Positions 1-8,750 of a DNA stretch of 64,000 nucleotides are shown piece by piece (position 1 is the first letter of the stretch; each line of letters opens with the position of its first letter). Source of the stretch: Mycolicibacter terrae (GTDB lineage: Bacteria > Actinomycetota > Actinomycetes > Mycobacteriales > Mycobacteriaceae); the NCBI RefSeq assembly GCF_010727125.1, contig NZ_AP022564.1:1054001-1118000 (forward strand). The letters are read 5' to 3'. Both the position numbers and the translations under genes were made by a program. The notes beneath the pieces were generated by a model. That model made no database searches. It saw nothing but the letters and a program-made list of their open reading frames with translations, and was not told the origin of the DNA.

Positions 1-515
1 CGGTGCAGCGGCACCACCGGGGTGTCGGGCAGGTTCAGGCCGGGGTTGAGTGCGGCGATCTGCGGGTCGTTCCAGGTTTTGACGGTGCCGGAGTACATGG
101 CGGCCAGTACCTTGCCGTCGAGCTTGATCGGGTCGGTCAACCCGGGCAGGTTGTAGTTGATCTGTTGGGCGGAGATGGCCAGCGCGATGTTCATCAGGCC
201 GGGGTGGGCGGCCCGGTCGCCTTCGGACAGGTAGGCGTCGGAGGCGCCGATGTCGACCGCCCCCGCGGCGACCTGGGCGATACCCGCACCCGACCCGCCG
301 TCCTGGGTGGTGACGGTGACGTGGGGGTACTTCTGTTGATAGGCAGCGCCCCATTCGCTGAACAACGGATAGAGCAGCGTGCTGCCGGTCTCCGACAGCG
401 CCACCGGCGCCGGCGTCGCGTCGGTATCGCCGGTGGTGGCGGATCCGCACGCCGCCGTGCTCAGGATCACCGTGGCGGTGAGCAATTCGGCAAGGCGAAT
501 CCGGCGAGACCGCAT
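1..515 (-). CDS. pstS: PstS-like phosphate-binding lipoprotein, 3' end cut by window edge
   Basis: Periplasmic-face substrate-binding lipoprotein of the Pst high-affinity phosphate ABC importer. About 171 residues are visible. The N-terminus has a short basic stretch, a hydrophobic segment and a lipobox ending in Ala-Ala-Cys-Gly near residue 23, so the mature protein is probably acylated. The PstS phosphate-site signature is visible: [12 protein letters not shown], then [12 protein letters not shown], then [13 protein letters not shown]. The ATG at 515 is preceded by TAGCAT six bases upstream, the pattern of a leaderless mycobacterial promoter, which supports this start. It is divergent from a second pstS. 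The C-terminal half lies outside the window, where pstC and pstA would be expected but cannot be seen. Confidence 0.9.
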   Translation of the reverse strand, partial: MRSRRIRLAELLTATVILSTAACGSATTGDTDATPAPVALSETGSTLLYPLFSEWGAAYQQKYPHVTVTTQDGGSGAGIAQVAAGAVDIGASDAYLSEGDRAAHPGLMNIALAISAQQINYNLPGLTDPIKLDGKVLAAMYSGTVKTWNDPQIAALNPGLNLPDTPVVPLH

Positions 516-521
516 CGGGCA

Positions 522-527
522 ATGCTA
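522..527 (-). promoter_or_regulatory. -10 element of leftward pstS (leaderless)
   Basis: TAGCAT on the minus strand, six bases before the ATG at 515. This matches the TANNNT hexamer, and transcription would begin at or next to the start codon. Confidence 0.5.
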
Positions 528-550
528 CGTCCGCCCGCTGGCAGCAACGG

Positions 551-556
551 TAAGGT
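551..556 (+). promoter_or_regulatory. -10 element of rightward pstS (leaderless)
   Basis: TAAGGT eight bases before the GTG at 565, with no convincing Shine-Dalgarno. It lies 24 bases from the divergent pstS -10 element, so the two promoters face away from each other within a 49-base gap. Confidence 0.4.
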
Positions 557-564
557 TTTGTGCT

Positions 565-1683
565 GTGAGACGCGGCCGATGGACTGTGTTGCTGGCCTTC
601 CTCGTTGTGGGTGTGCTTACGGTTTCGGCATGCGGCGGCAACTCCGGTGACTCCGGTTCGGCCGAAGGCCCGCAGTCGTCGGTGGACTGCGGCGGCAAGC
701 AGGAACTGCACGCCAGCGGCTCCACCGCGCAGGAGAACGCGATCGAGCAGTTCGTCTACGCCTACATCCGGGCGTGTCCGGGCCACACCCTGGACTACAA
801 CGCCAACGGCTCCGGAGCCGGGGTGGACGACTTCATCGCCAACGAAACCGATCTGGCCGGATCAGACGTGGCACTCGACGCCTCCAAGGGCCAACCCGAA
901 CGCGCGTCGGAGCGGTGCGGTTCGCCGGCGTGGGATCTGCCGATCGTGTTCGGCCCGATCGCGGTCACCTATCACATCAGCGGGGTCAACTCCTTGAGCC
1001 TGGACGGCCCCACCCTGGCCAAGATCTTCAACGGCACAATCGGCACCTGGGACAATCCCGCGGTCAAGGCGCTCAATGCGGGCGTGCCGCTGCCCTCGAC
1101 GCCCATCCATGTGGTCTACCGCAGCGACAAGTCCGGGACCACCGCCAATTTCCAGAAGTATCTCGATGTCGCCTCCGACGGCGCATGGAGCGGGGGAACC
1201 GGCGAGATGTTCAACGGCGGTGTCGGCGAAGGAGCCGCCGGGAACAACGGCACGTCCGCGGCGCTGCAGGACACCGACGGTTCGATCACCTACAACGAGT
1301 GGTCGTTCGCGGTCGGCAAGCAACTGCCGATGGTGCAGGTCATCACCTCGGCGGGCCCGCACCCGGTGTCGATATCCGCGGACTCGGTCGGCAAGACGAT
1401 CGCCGGGGCCAAGTTCGTGTCGAACTCAGGCCAGAGCAACGACTTGGTACTCGACACGTCGTCGTTCTACAAGCCGACCGAGGCGGGCGCCTATCCGATC
1501 GTGCTGGCGACGTACGAGATCGTCTGCTCGAAGTACCCCGACGCCGCCACCGGCGCGGCCGTCAAGGCGTTCATGCAGGCTGCCATCGGCCCCGGCCAGG
1601 AGGGGCTGGATCAGTACGGTTCCATTCCGTTGCCGGATTCCTTCAAATCGAAGCTCCTGGCGGCGGTGAACGCCATCTCGTGA
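565..1683 (+). CDS. pstS: PstS phosphate-binding lipoprotein (second copy)
   Basis: Captures phosphate outside the membrane for the PstC/PstA/PstB importer. It has 372 residues from GTG 565. A hydrophobic signal (residues 8-22) ends in a TVSACGG lipobox. Binding signatures follow: [14 protein letters not shown], then [20 protein letters not shown] and a later [16 protein letters not shown], all typical of PstS. Full length for the family (about 370 residues). I chose GTG 565 because it leaves a normal lipoprotein signal and has TAAGGT eight bases upstream; longer in-frame starts would overlap the divergent pstS. It is followed in the same direction by two PknD-type kinases, like Mtb pstS2-pknD (Rv0932c-Rv0931c). 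It is clearly diverged from the neighbouring pstS, so the pair is not a recent copy. Confidence 0.93.
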   Translation: MRRGRWTVLLAFLVVGVLTVSACGGNSGDSGSAEGPQSSVDCGGKQELHASGSTAQENAIEQFVYAYIRACPGHTLDYNANGSGAGVDDFIANETDLAGSDVALDASKGQPERASERCGSPAWDLPIVFGPIAVTYHISGVNSLSLDGPTLAKIFNGTIGTWDNPAVKALNAGVPLPSTPIHVVYRSDKSGTTANFQKYLDVASDGAWSGGTGEMFNGGVGEGAAGNNGTSAALQDTDGSITYNEWSFAVGKQLPMVQVITSAGPHPVSISADSVGKTIAGAKFVSNSGQSNDLVLDTSSFYKPTEAGAYPIVLATYEIVCSKYPDAATGAAVKAFMQAAIGPGQEGLDQYGSIPLPDSFKSKLLAAVNAIS

Positions 1684-1706
1684 CCGTTTATGGGGGTGGC
1701 GCCGGT

Positions 1707-1712
1707 TAGGCT
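1707..1712 (+). promoter_or_regulatory. Possible -10 of first pknD
   Basis: TAGGCT 66 bases before the GTG at 1779, in the gap after pstS. It fits TANNNT, but no clear -35 is visible. Confidence 0.3.
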
Positions 1713-1727
1713 GGTGAGCAGGCTTTC

Positions 1728-1743
1728 GCCGCGGGTTCGCGGC
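1728..1743 (+). terminator. GC-rich hairpin between pstS and pknD
   Basis: GCCGCG (1728-1733), loop GGTT, CGCGGC (1738-1743): a perfect 6-bp stem without a T tract. It could be a mycobacterial-type terminator for pstS, or a 5'-UTR structure of the downstream kinase gene, whose ribosome site GAAGGGAG sits at 1763-1770. Confidence 0.4.
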
Positions 1744-1778
1744 ACTGGGGTGCTGGTGAGGCGAAGGGAGCGTCGTCG

Positions 1779-3761
1779 GTGAACAACACCGAGCCGGGTT
1801 CGCGGGCCGGGGCGCGGTTCGGCCCCTACCGGCTGGAGCGCTTGTTGGGTCACGGCGTCGTGGGTGAGGTCTACCGGGCTGAGGACACCCGCAGTGACGA
1901 GATGGTGGCGCTGAAACTGATCTCGGAGTCGTTCTCCGGCGACGAGGCGTTCCGCAGCCGACTCGAGGACGAGGCCGAGGCCGCCGGTCAGCTGACCGAA
2001 CCCCATGTGGTGCCGATCCGGGCCTACGGCGAGATCGACGACGTGCTCTATCTCGAGACCGGCCTGATCGACGGCACCGACCTGGCCACCCTGTTGGCGG
2101 ACGGCGGACCGTTGAGCCCGCCACGCGCGGTGGCCATCGTGCGGCAGATCGCCGCGGCGCTGGACGCGGCGCACAACGCCGACGTCACCCACCGTGACGT
2201 CAAACCCGACAACATCCTGGTCACCGACGACGACCTGGCCCATCTGATGGACTTCGGGGTGGCTGCGGCCATCGCGGATCCGGGGACGCGAGCGGACCCG
2301 GCGACCGGCACCGTGCATTACATGGCTCCCGAGCGCCTGACCGGCGAGCAGGTCACCCACCTCGCCGACATCTACTCGCTGGCCTGTGTGCTGGCCGAGT
2401 GCCTGAGCGGAGTCCTGCCGTTCCCGGCCGACACCGTCGACGACGCGGTCGAACAACGCCGCACGATGGCGCCCCCGCGACCCAGCAAACTGCGCCCCGG
2501 GCGCGTCCCGACCGCCATCGACGACGTGCTGGCCCGCGGGCTGGGCACCAAACCCGAGGACCGCTACAGCAGCGCCGGTGAGCTGGCCGCGGCCGCCTAC
2601 GAGGCGCTGACCGAGCCCGAACGCCACCAGGTGGTCCGGATCCTGCGGCGAGGCGAGCCCGCGATGCATCTGCCCGGCGGCCTGGAAGCAGAGGTCCGGG
2701 CCGACGCCCGAACCGCGGTCCGGGGCGAAGCCGCGCTGCGGCCGGTGCCGGCCGGGCCGGAATGGGCTTCGCCCGACGCCGATTTCGGCACCGGTCCGGG
2801 CGGGCCACTTCCGGCGCCGTTCCCGGTGGCCCCGTTGCAGCGCACCGAGGCCCCGGCGATGCCCACCTCCTCCCGGCGTCGGCTGCCGCGCAAGCCGGTC
2901 CTGGCGGCGGCCGCCGTGCTCGCCGCGGTCACGGTCGTGGCCGGCGTCGGGCATCTGGTGAGCCGTCCCTCCTCGGCGTCAGCGGTGGCGTCGCCCGCGC
3001 AGGAGGTGTTGCCGTTCACCGACCTGGATTACCGGCTCTCCCCGGGCGCGGTCGCGCTGGACGGCGACGGCAACGTCTACGTCACCAGCGAAGGTATGCA
3101 CGGGCGGGTGGTGAAACTGACGGCCGGCTCGGATTCCACTGCGGTGCTGCCGTTCAGTGACCTGTACCAGCCTCGCGGCCTGGCGGTCGATGGCGTCGGC
3201 AACGTGTACTTCTCCGACCTCGGCGACCGGGTGGTCAAGCTCGCGGCCGGTTCCGACGCGCACACCGTGCTGCCGTTCGCCGGCCTGGACGACCCCGCCG
3301 GGGTGGCGGTGGATTCCGACGGCAATGTCTACGTCGCCGACCGCGGCGCCGACATGGTGTTGCGGCTGGAACCCGGCACGAACATCCAGACCGTGCTGCC
3401 GTTCGTCGGCCTCAACAAGCCCGGCGGGGTGGCGGTGGATTCCGCCGGCAACGTCTACGTCGCCGACACCGGCAACAACCGGGTGCTCAAGGTGTTGGCG
3501 ACCTCCCACGAGCAGGTCCTGTTGCCGTTCACCGGGATCGTCTCACCGCGGGGCGTCGCGGTGGACGAGGCCGGCGACGTCTACGTCACCGAGCACAACC
3601 GCAACAAGGTCGTGAAACTGGCCGCCGGGGCCGCGATTCCGGAGGTGTTGCCGTTCACCGGCCTCAACGCCCCGCTGGACGTGGCCGTCGACAAGCATGG
3701 CAACGTCTACGTCGCCGACCGCGGCAACGACCGGGTGGTCATGGTGGACGCGAACCGATGA
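1779..3761 (+). CDS. PknD-like receptor Ser/Thr kinase with NHL beta-propeller (copy 1)
   Basis: Transmembrane serine/threonine kinase of 660 residues (Mtb PknD: 664). The kinase domain is at residues 16-275: glycine loop LGHGVVGEVY, ATP lysine K46, catalytic HRDVKPDN with D140, DFG at 158-160, and APE at 183-185. A Pro/Ala linker leads to one membrane segment at about 368-390. Six NHL repeats follow (about 395-660), each built on a GVAVDSDGNVYVAD-like core, forming an extracytoplasmic beta-propeller. All catalytic residues are present. The activation loop (ATGTVHYMAPE) is less like Mtb PknD than that of the next gene. GTG 1779 has GAAGGGAG eight bases upstream. It ends six bases before a paralogue, so the two are probably cotranscribed. 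Known for the family: PknD links phosphate supply and osmotic signals to anti-anti-sigma factor phosphorylation. Confidence 0.92.
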   Translation: MNNTEPGSRAGARFGPYRLERLLGHGVVGEVYRAEDTRSDEMVALKLISESFSGDEAFRSRLEDEAEAAGQLTEPHVVPIRAYGEIDDVLYLETGLIDGTDLATLLADGGPLSPPRAVAIVRQIAAALDAAHNADVTHRDVKPDNILVTDDDLAHLMDFGVAAAIADPGTRADPATGTVHYMAPERLTGEQVTHLADIYSLACVLAECLSGVLPFPADTVDDAVEQRRTMAPPRPSKLRPGRVPTAIDDVLARGLGTKPEDRYSSAGELAAAAYEALTEPERHQVVRILRRGEPAMHLPGGLEAEVRADARTAVRGEAALRPVPAGPEWASPDADFGTGPGGPLPAPFPVAPLQRTEAPAMPTSSRRRLPRKPVLAAAAVLAAVTVVAGVGHLVSRPSSASAVASPAQEVLPFTDLDYRLSPGAVALDGDGNVYVTSEGMHGRVVKLTAGSDSTAVLPFSDLYQPRGLAVDGVGNVYFSDLGDRVVKLAAGSDAHTVLPFAGLDDPAGVAVDSDGNVYVADRGADMVLRLEPGTNIQTVLPFVGLNKPGGVAVDSAGNVYVADTGNNRVLKVLATSHEQVLLPFTGIVSPRGVAVDEAGDVYVTEHNRNKVVKLAAGAAIPEVLPFTGLNAPLDVAVDKHGNVYVADRGNDRVVMVDANR

Positions 3762-3767
3762 GGACCG

Positions 3768-5684
3768 GTGCCTAACGGCGGCCCTGGTTCGCGAGCCGGT
3801 TCCCAGTTCGGGCACTACCGGCTGGTCCGGCTGCTGGGCAACGGCGGGATGGGCGAGGTCTACGAGGCCGAGGACACCCGCAAGCACCGACTGGTGGCGC
3901 TGAAGCTGATTTCGCCGCAACTCTCCGACGACCCGGTTCTGCACGCCAGGCTCCAACGCGAGGCCGACACCGCCGGGCGGCTCACCGAACCGCACGTGGT
4001 GCCCATCCACGACTACGGCGAGATCGATGGACAGTTCTACGTGGAGATGCGCCTGATCGAGGGCAACTCGCTGCGCACCCTGCTGAACCGCCACGGCCCG
4101 CTCAGCCCGGCCCGCTCGGTGGCGGTGATACGCCAGGTCGCCGCCGCGCTGGACGCCGCGCACGCCGCGCAGATCATGCACCGCGACGTCAAACCCGAGA
4201 ACATCCTGGTGACCGGGGAAGACTTCGTCTACCTGGTGGATTTCGGCATCGCCCGCGTGGCCACCGACCCGGGGCTGACCCAGATCGGCACCGCGGTGGG
4301 CACCTACAACTACATGGCCCCGGAGCGGTTCACCGGCGGCGACGTGACCTACCGGGCCGACATCTACTCGCTGGCGTGCGTGCTCGGTGAGTGTCTGACC
4401 GGCACGCCGCCGTACCGGGCCGACAGCATCGAGCGGATGATCGCCGCGCACCTGACCGAGCCCGCCCCCCGTCCCAGCGCGCAGCGCCCGGGCAGTGTTC
4501 CGCCCGCCTTCGACCAGGTGATCGCCCGGGGGATGGCCAAACGGCCCGAGGACCGCTACCGCAGCGCCGGCGAACTGGCCGCCGCCGCCAACGATGCGCT
4601 CACCGGCCCGCAGCAGGATCAGGCGGCCACCATTCTGCGCCTCGGCGAAGAGGCGACCTTCGGCTCCTCCGCGATCGCGGCGGTGCCGTCGTCCTCCGCG
4701 CCCACCGGGTGGCGGGACCAGCCGGTACAGCGGCCCCGCCCGGTACATCGGCCGGTGGGGTACTCCGCGCCGGCACCGCCGGCGTTTCGTCCCGCACCCG
4801 CCGCCGGCGGCCGACGTTGGATGATTCTGGGCGCCGCCATCGTGGCGCTGGTGTCGGTGCTGGGCGTCGTCGGCTACCTGGTGGCGCGGCCGTCGCACCC
4901 ATCGGCGGCCAGGACTCCGACCGGCCAGAGCGAATTGCAGTTCAGCGGCATCAACTTCCGGCTCTCCCCGAGCGGGGTGGCGCTGGACTCCGACGGCGAC
5001 GTCTATGTCGCCAGCCAGGGCATGTACGGGCGGGTGGTCAAGCTGCCGGCCGGGTCCAACGCCCCGACCGTGCTGCCGTTCAGCGGGCTTTACCAGCCGC
5101 AGGGGGTGGCGGTCGACACCAACGGCACCGTCTACGTCTCGGACTTCAACAACCGGGTCGTCAAGCTGGCTGCCGGGTCCAACAACCAGGTGGTGCTGCC
5201 GTTCAATGGCCTGAACTATCCGGAGGGGCTTGCCGTGGACGCCGGTGGCAACCTCTACGTCGCCGACCGTGGCAACGACCGGGTGCTGGAGTTGGCGGCC
5301 GGGTCCAACACCCAGACCGTGCTGCCGTTCAGCGGCCTCAACAACCCCGACGGGGTGGCGGTGGACGGTTCGGGCACCGTCTACGTCACCGACACCGACA
5401 ACAACCGGGTGCTCAAGCTCGCCGCCGGGTCCAGCAACCAGGTGGTGCTGCCGTTCACCGGGGTGGCGGTGCCGTGGGGCATCTCGGTCGACTCCGGGGC
5501 GAATGTCTACGTCACCGAGCACGACGGTAACCGGGTGCTCAAGTTGGCAGCCGGAGCGACGGCCCCGACGACGCTGGCGTTCACCAGTCTCAACACCCCG
5601 TTGGACCTCGCGGTGGACAGGGACGGAACGGTCTTCGTCGCCGACCGCGGCAACAACCGGGTGGTGCGGCTCGCCGCAGGCTGA
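3768..5684 (+). CDS. pknD: PknD receptor Ser/Thr kinase with NHL beta-propeller (copy 2, closer to Mtb PknD)
   Basis: Second of two tandem PknD-type kinases, 638 residues. Kinase motifs: LGNGGMGEVYEAED, K46, HRDVKPEN (D140), DFG (158-160), activation loop TQIGTAVGTYNYMAPE with several threonines. This loop is nearly that of Mtb PknD, so copy 2 looks like the orthologue. A Pro-rich linker, one membrane helix (about 349-370) and six NHL blades follow. GTG 3768 starts six bases after the stop of copy 1, with a possible GAGGA ribosome site inside the preceding stop region. The kinase halves align without gaps up to the DFG motif, while linkers and propeller surface residues differ. This implies an old duplication and possibly different ligands. 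Confidence 0.93.
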   Translation: MPNGGPGSRAGSQFGHYRLVRLLGNGGMGEVYEAEDTRKHRLVALKLISPQLSDDPVLHARLQREADTAGRLTEPHVVPIHDYGEIDGQFYVEMRLIEGNSLRTLLNRHGPLSPARSVAVIRQVAAALDAAHAAQIMHRDVKPENILVTGEDFVYLVDFGIARVATDPGLTQIGTAVGTYNYMAPERFTGGDVTYRADIYSLACVLGECLTGTPPYRADSIERMIAAHLTEPAPRPSAQRPGSVPPAFDQVIARGMAKRPEDRYRSAGELAAAANDALTGPQQDQAATILRLGEEATFGSSAIAAVPSSSAPTGWRDQPVQRPRPVHRPVGYSAPAPPAFRPAPAAGGRRWMILGAAIVALVSVLGVVGYLVARPSHPSAARTPTGQSELQFSGINFRLSPSGVALDSDGDVYVASQGMYGRVVKLPAGSNAPTVLPFSGLYQPQGVAVDTNGTVYVSDFNNRVVKLAAGSNNQVVLPFNGLNYPEGLAVDAGGNLYVADRGNDRVLELAAGSNTQTVLPFSGLNNPDGVAVDGSGTVYVTDTDNNRVLKLAAGSSNQVVLPFTGVAVPWGISVDSGANVYVTEHDGNRVLKLAAGATAPTTLAFTSLNTPLDLAVDRDGTVFVADRGNNRVVRLAAG

Positions 5685-5730
5685 GCCGGTCTTCGATGGC
5701 GGTGGCCCGGGGGCGCCGGACGCGGGGTAT

Positions 5731-5742
5731 CGCCGATCGGCG
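5731..5742. promoter_or_regulatory. 12-bp perfect palindrome before the CDF-like gene
   Basis: CGCCGATCGGCG overlaps the upstream edge of the -10 region of the gene starting at 5757. It could be an operator for a metal-responsive repressor, but at this G+C content it could also be chance. Confidence 0.3.
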
Positions 5743-5743
5743 G

Positions 5744-5749
5744 TAGCAT
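5744..5749 (+). promoter_or_regulatory. -10 element of CDF-like gene (leaderless)
   Basis: TAGCAT seven bases before GTG 5757, with no Shine-Dalgarno. It fits the leaderless mycobacterial pattern. Confidence 0.5.
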
Positions 5750-5756
5750 TTTCATT

Positions 5757-6470
5757 GTGGACAGTCGTGTGGCGGGCCCTGATGTCGGCCTGACCGATAC
5801 CGACGCCACCGCTGTCCAGCACCACGATCACGCGGGGCACCGCCATCCTGCTCGTCCGGTGCTCGACGCCGGCTGGCACCGCGCCGCCGGATGGGCCCGC
5901 CGGCTCGCCTGGGTCAGCCTGGTGGTGGTCGGGTTCGAAGGCGTGTTGGGCTTGTGGCAGGGCCTGGCGGCCGGTTCGATCGCCTTGACCGGGTGGGCGC
6001 TGGGCGCCATTCCCGAAGCGATGGCCGGGGCCGTCGTGATCTGGCGGTTCACCGGCGCCCGCACGCTCTCGGAGACGGCCGAGCGGCGCGCCCAGATCGG
6101 GGTGGCGGTGTCGTTCTGGATCAACGCCCCCTACATCGCCGCCGAATCGGTGCGCCACCTGTTCGGCGATCAGCGCACCGAGAGCAGTGTCATCGGGATC
6201 GCGATCACCGCCGGGGCGGTGCTGGTGATGCCGATCCTGGGCCGCGCACAGCGACGGCTCGGCACCCGGCTGGGCTCGGCGGCCACCGTGGGTGAGGGCG
6301 TGCAGAACTATCTGTGCGCGATCCAGGCCGCCGCGGTGCTGGCCGGGTTGACGCTCACCGCGCAGTGGGCGGGGGGATGGTGGCTGGACCCGCTGATCGG
6401 GCTGGGGGTGGCAGCCGTGTCGGTGTGGCAGGGCTTCCGGTCCTGGCGCGGCGAGGGCTGTGGCTGCTGA
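5757..6470 (+). CDS. Cation-diffusion-facilitator-like membrane protein
   Basis: Predicted inner-membrane protein of 237 residues with five or six hydrophobic helices and an overall CDF (cation efflux) layout. The N-terminus carries a histidine cluster (HHDHAGHRH, residues 21-29), a plausible metal-binding segment. The canonical CDF transport-site residues are not obvious: helix 2 reads GWALGAIPEAMAG and helix 5 VGEGVQNYLCAIQ, where HxxxD or DxxxD would be expected. It lacks the usual C-terminal cytoplasmic CDF domain and ends in a short tail with GEGCGC. It converges on ctpC, a metal-exporting ATPase gene, which favours a role in metal handling. GTG 5757 is chosen from the leaderless promoter. 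It may be a sensor, chaperone or divergent transporter rather than a standard exporter. Confidence 0.7.
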   Translation: MDSRVAGPDVGLTDTDATAVQHHDHAGHRHPARPVLDAGWHRAAGWARRLAWVSLVVVGFEGVLGLWQGLAAGSIALTGWALGAIPEAMAGAVVIWRFTGARTLSETAERRAQIGVAVSFWINAPYIAAESVRHLFGDQRTESSVIGIAITAGAVLVMPILGRAQRRLGTRLGSAATVGEGVQNYLCAIQAAAVLAGLTLTAQWAGGWWLDPLIGLGVAAVSVWQGFRSWRGEGCGC

Positions 6471-6496
6471 CCGCCGCTGAACGGCTGGCGAGCAGA

Positions 6497-6547
6497 GTCC
6501 CGGCTGCCCTGGAGCTGGTGGTGTTGCTCGACAGGGACAGCCGGGAC
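6497..6547. terminator. Bidirectional terminator between convergent CDF-like gene and ctpC
   Basis: GTCCCGGCTG (6497-6506) and its exact complement CAGCCGGGAC (6538-6547) form a 10-bp stem that extends further with one bulge. It lies in the gap between convergent stop codons. Confidence 0.55.
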
Positions 6548-6556
6548 GGAGACAGA

Positions 6557-8740
6557 TTACGCCCCGGCGGGGGCGGACGCCATCGGTTCGGAGGCCAGTT
6601 TGTAGCGAATCAGCCGCGAACTGTTGGCGACCACGGCCACCGATGACGCGTTGTGCAGAATCGCCGCCAGCACCGGTGAGAGCGCACCGCCGGCGCCGAT
6701 CAGCAGACCGGCGGCGTTGACCGCGATCGACATGCCGTAGTTCTGCCGGATCACCTCGACGGCCCGGCCGCCCAGGTCACGGACGTCCAGCAGCCGCCGC
6801 AGGTCGTCGTTGGCCAGGGCGACATCGGCGGTCTCGACCGCCACATCGGTGCCCGCCAGGCCCATCGCGATGCCGATGTCGGCGGCGGCCAGCGCAGGAG
6901 CGTCATTGACGCCGTCGCCGACCATGCCGACCACGTAGCCCTCGTCCTGAAGGTCCCGGACCACCTGCAGTTTGTCTTCGGGGAGCACCTCGGCGCGCCA
7001 TTCGGCGATGCCGAGTTCGGCGGCCACCGCCGCTGCGGTCTCCGGGTGATCGCCGGTGAGCATCACGATGCGGCGAATGCCCTTGGCGCGCAACTGCTCG
7101 AGTACGTCGTGCGCCTCCGGACGCACCTCGTCACGCAGGCTGATCAAGCCCACCAGGGTGCCGTCGACCGCCAGCAGCAACGGGGTCTCGGCCTGGGCGC
7201 GCAACTTGGTGACCCAGTCCGCCGCCTTCTTCGAGATGCGCACCTTCTCGGCGCGTAGCAGGTTCGGGCTGCCCAGCAGCAGGGTGCGCCCGTCGGCCCA
7301 GGTGCGGATGCCCAGCCCGACCAGAACCTCGCACTCCTCGTGCGGCGGGATCACGATGTGGCGTTCCTCGGTGGAGCGGATCACCGCCTCGGCCAGCGGA
7401 TGCCGCGAGTGCAGTTCCGAGCTGGCGGCGTATGCGAGCACCTGCTCGGGCTGCCAATCTTTATGGACGGCAACGATATTGGTCACCACCGGGCGGCCCA
7501 CGGTGAGCGTCCCGGTCTTGTCGAACACGATGGCGTCAACCCGGCCGGCTTGCTCGAGATGGGATCCGCCCTTGATCAGGATGCCGCGCCGGGCGCCATT
7601 GCCGATCGCGGCGCTGATCGCCGTCGGCGTGGCCAGTCCGACCGCGCACGGGCAGGCGATCAGCAGCATGGTCATCGCGCGGCGGACGTCGCCGGTGACC
7701 AGCAGGGTAAACGCCGACAGGATGAACGACGCCGGGACGAATCGGCGGGAGAAGTTCTCACCGACGGTCTGGATCGGGGCGCGGTCGTGTTGTGCCTCCT
7801 CGACGCGGCTGATGATCCGCCCGATCACGGTCTGGCTGCCGACCGCGGTGGCGCGCACCACCACCCGGCCGCGCACCACCACCGAACCGGCGTGCACGCC
7901 GGCCCCGGCGATCACGCTGACGGGCAGGGTCTCGCCGGTGATCGCGGACTGGTCGACGATGGCCTCGCCGTCGATGATCTCGCCGTCGACCGGGATCGCG
8001 ACGTGGTCGTGGACGATCACCTCATCGCCGATCTGCACGGTGTCGATCGGCACCTGCACCTCAGTTCCGCCGGCAAGCCGCACCCAGGCGGTGTCCTGAC
8101 TACCGCGCAGCAGATCCGAAATCGCGCGGCGGGTGCGGCGCAGCGTCAGGTCCTGCAGATACTCGCCGATGTTGAGCAGCCACAGCACGGTGAGCGCGAC
8201 CACGTTCTCCCGCAGTACCAGGCTGGCGATGGTCGCGGCGGTCACCAGTGCGTCGGTGCCGGCCTTGCCTGAACGGATCGAGCGCAGCGCGCCCCGCAGG
8301 AACGGGTAGCCCATGAAGACCGTCGCTCCGGTGGCGACCAGCTGGCCGCTCGGTCCGAGCAGCGGCGGCCGGGCGAATACGTAGCGGCGCATGCCCAGCA
8401 GCGCCAGTGCCGTCCCGCCGATCACCATGCGCAGCACGTCGGTGTTGCGGATGTCCGCCGAGCGTGGGGAGCGGGCCGGGATCAGCTCGGCGGCGACGCC
8501 GGCGGCGTCGCGAATCGCCGCCAGGATCTCTGCGGTGTCGCATCGTTTGGGGGAGTACCAGATCACCACCGCGCCGGTGCGCGGGTAGGCGTGCACGGTG
8601 CGCACCCCGTTGACCCGGCCGGCCGTCTCCTCGACCGCCACCGCCCGCCGCGAGTCACCGCGGACCCACCCGACGCGCACCCGCATCCGGCCCGCCGCGT
8701 CGGAGACGACGATCAGGTCTGCGCTGTTGACGGCGCTCAC
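6557..8740 (-). CDS. ctpC: CtpC, manganese/zinc-exporting P1B-type ATPase
   Basis: Membrane ATPase of 727 residues that pumps transition metal out of the cytoplasm; Mtb CtpC (718 residues) is linked to Mn loading of exported proteins and to zinc resistance. Seen in order: an N-terminal heavy-metal-associated fold without a CxxC motif, then membrane helices with LLIACPCAVG (the CPC metal site), the phosphorylation site FDKTGTLT, HSRHPLAEA (HP motif) and the hinge GDGVNDAPAL. Close to Mtb Rv3270 along its length. I chose GTG 8740, ten bases after the pacL1 stop, giving an N-terminus comparable to the orthologue; longer starts run into pacL1. Cotranscribed with pacL1 and probably induced through the operator upstream of it. 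Confidence 0.95.
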   Translation of the reverse strand: MSAVNSADLIVVSDAAGRMRVRVGWVRGDSRRAVAVEETAGRVNGVRTVHAYPRTGAVVIWYSPKRCDTAEILAAIRDAAGVAAELIPARSPRSADIRNTDVLRMVIGGTALALLGMRRYVFARPPLLGPSGQLVATGATVFMGYPFLRGALRSIRSGKAGTDALVTAATIASLVLRENVVALTVLWLLNIGEYLQDLTLRRTRRAISDLLRGSQDTAWVRLAGGTEVQVPIDTVQIGDEVIVHDHVAIPVDGEIIDGEAIVDQSAITGETLPVSVIAGAGVHAGSVVVRGRVVVRATAVGSQTVIGRIISRVEEAQHDRAPIQTVGENFSRRFVPASFILSAFTLLVTGDVRRAMTMLLIACPCAVGLATPTAISAAIGNGARRGILIKGGSHLEQAGRVDAIVFDKTGTLTVGRPVVTNIVAVHKDWQPEQVLAYAASSELHSRHPLAEAVIRSTEERHIVIPPHEECEVLVGLGIRTWADGRTLLLGSPNLLRAEKVRISKKAADWVTKLRAQAETPLLLAVDGTLVGLISLRDEVRPEAHDVLEQLRAKGIRRIVMLTGDHPETAAAVAAELGIAEWRAEVLPEDKLQVVRDLQDEGYVVGMVGDGVNDAPALAAADIGIAMGLAGTDVAVETADVALANDDLRRLLDVRDLGGRAVEVIRQNYGMSIAVNAAGLLIGAGGALSPVLAAILHNASSVAVVANSSRLIRYKLASEPMASAPAGA

Positions 8741-8750
8741 GTCGCTGCGA

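Noticed and set aside
2979..5684. Repeated DNA blocks in the 3' halves of the two kinase genes as mobile or satellite repeats
   Set aside because: They are the coding copies of NHL beta-propeller blades, explained by protein structure and duplication.
3543..6158. Long minus-strand open frame opposite the second pknD and CDF-like genes (871 codons)
   Set aside because: Arg/His/Gly-rich composition typical of antisense frames in high-GC DNA. It is opposite intact, well-supported genes and has no family motif.
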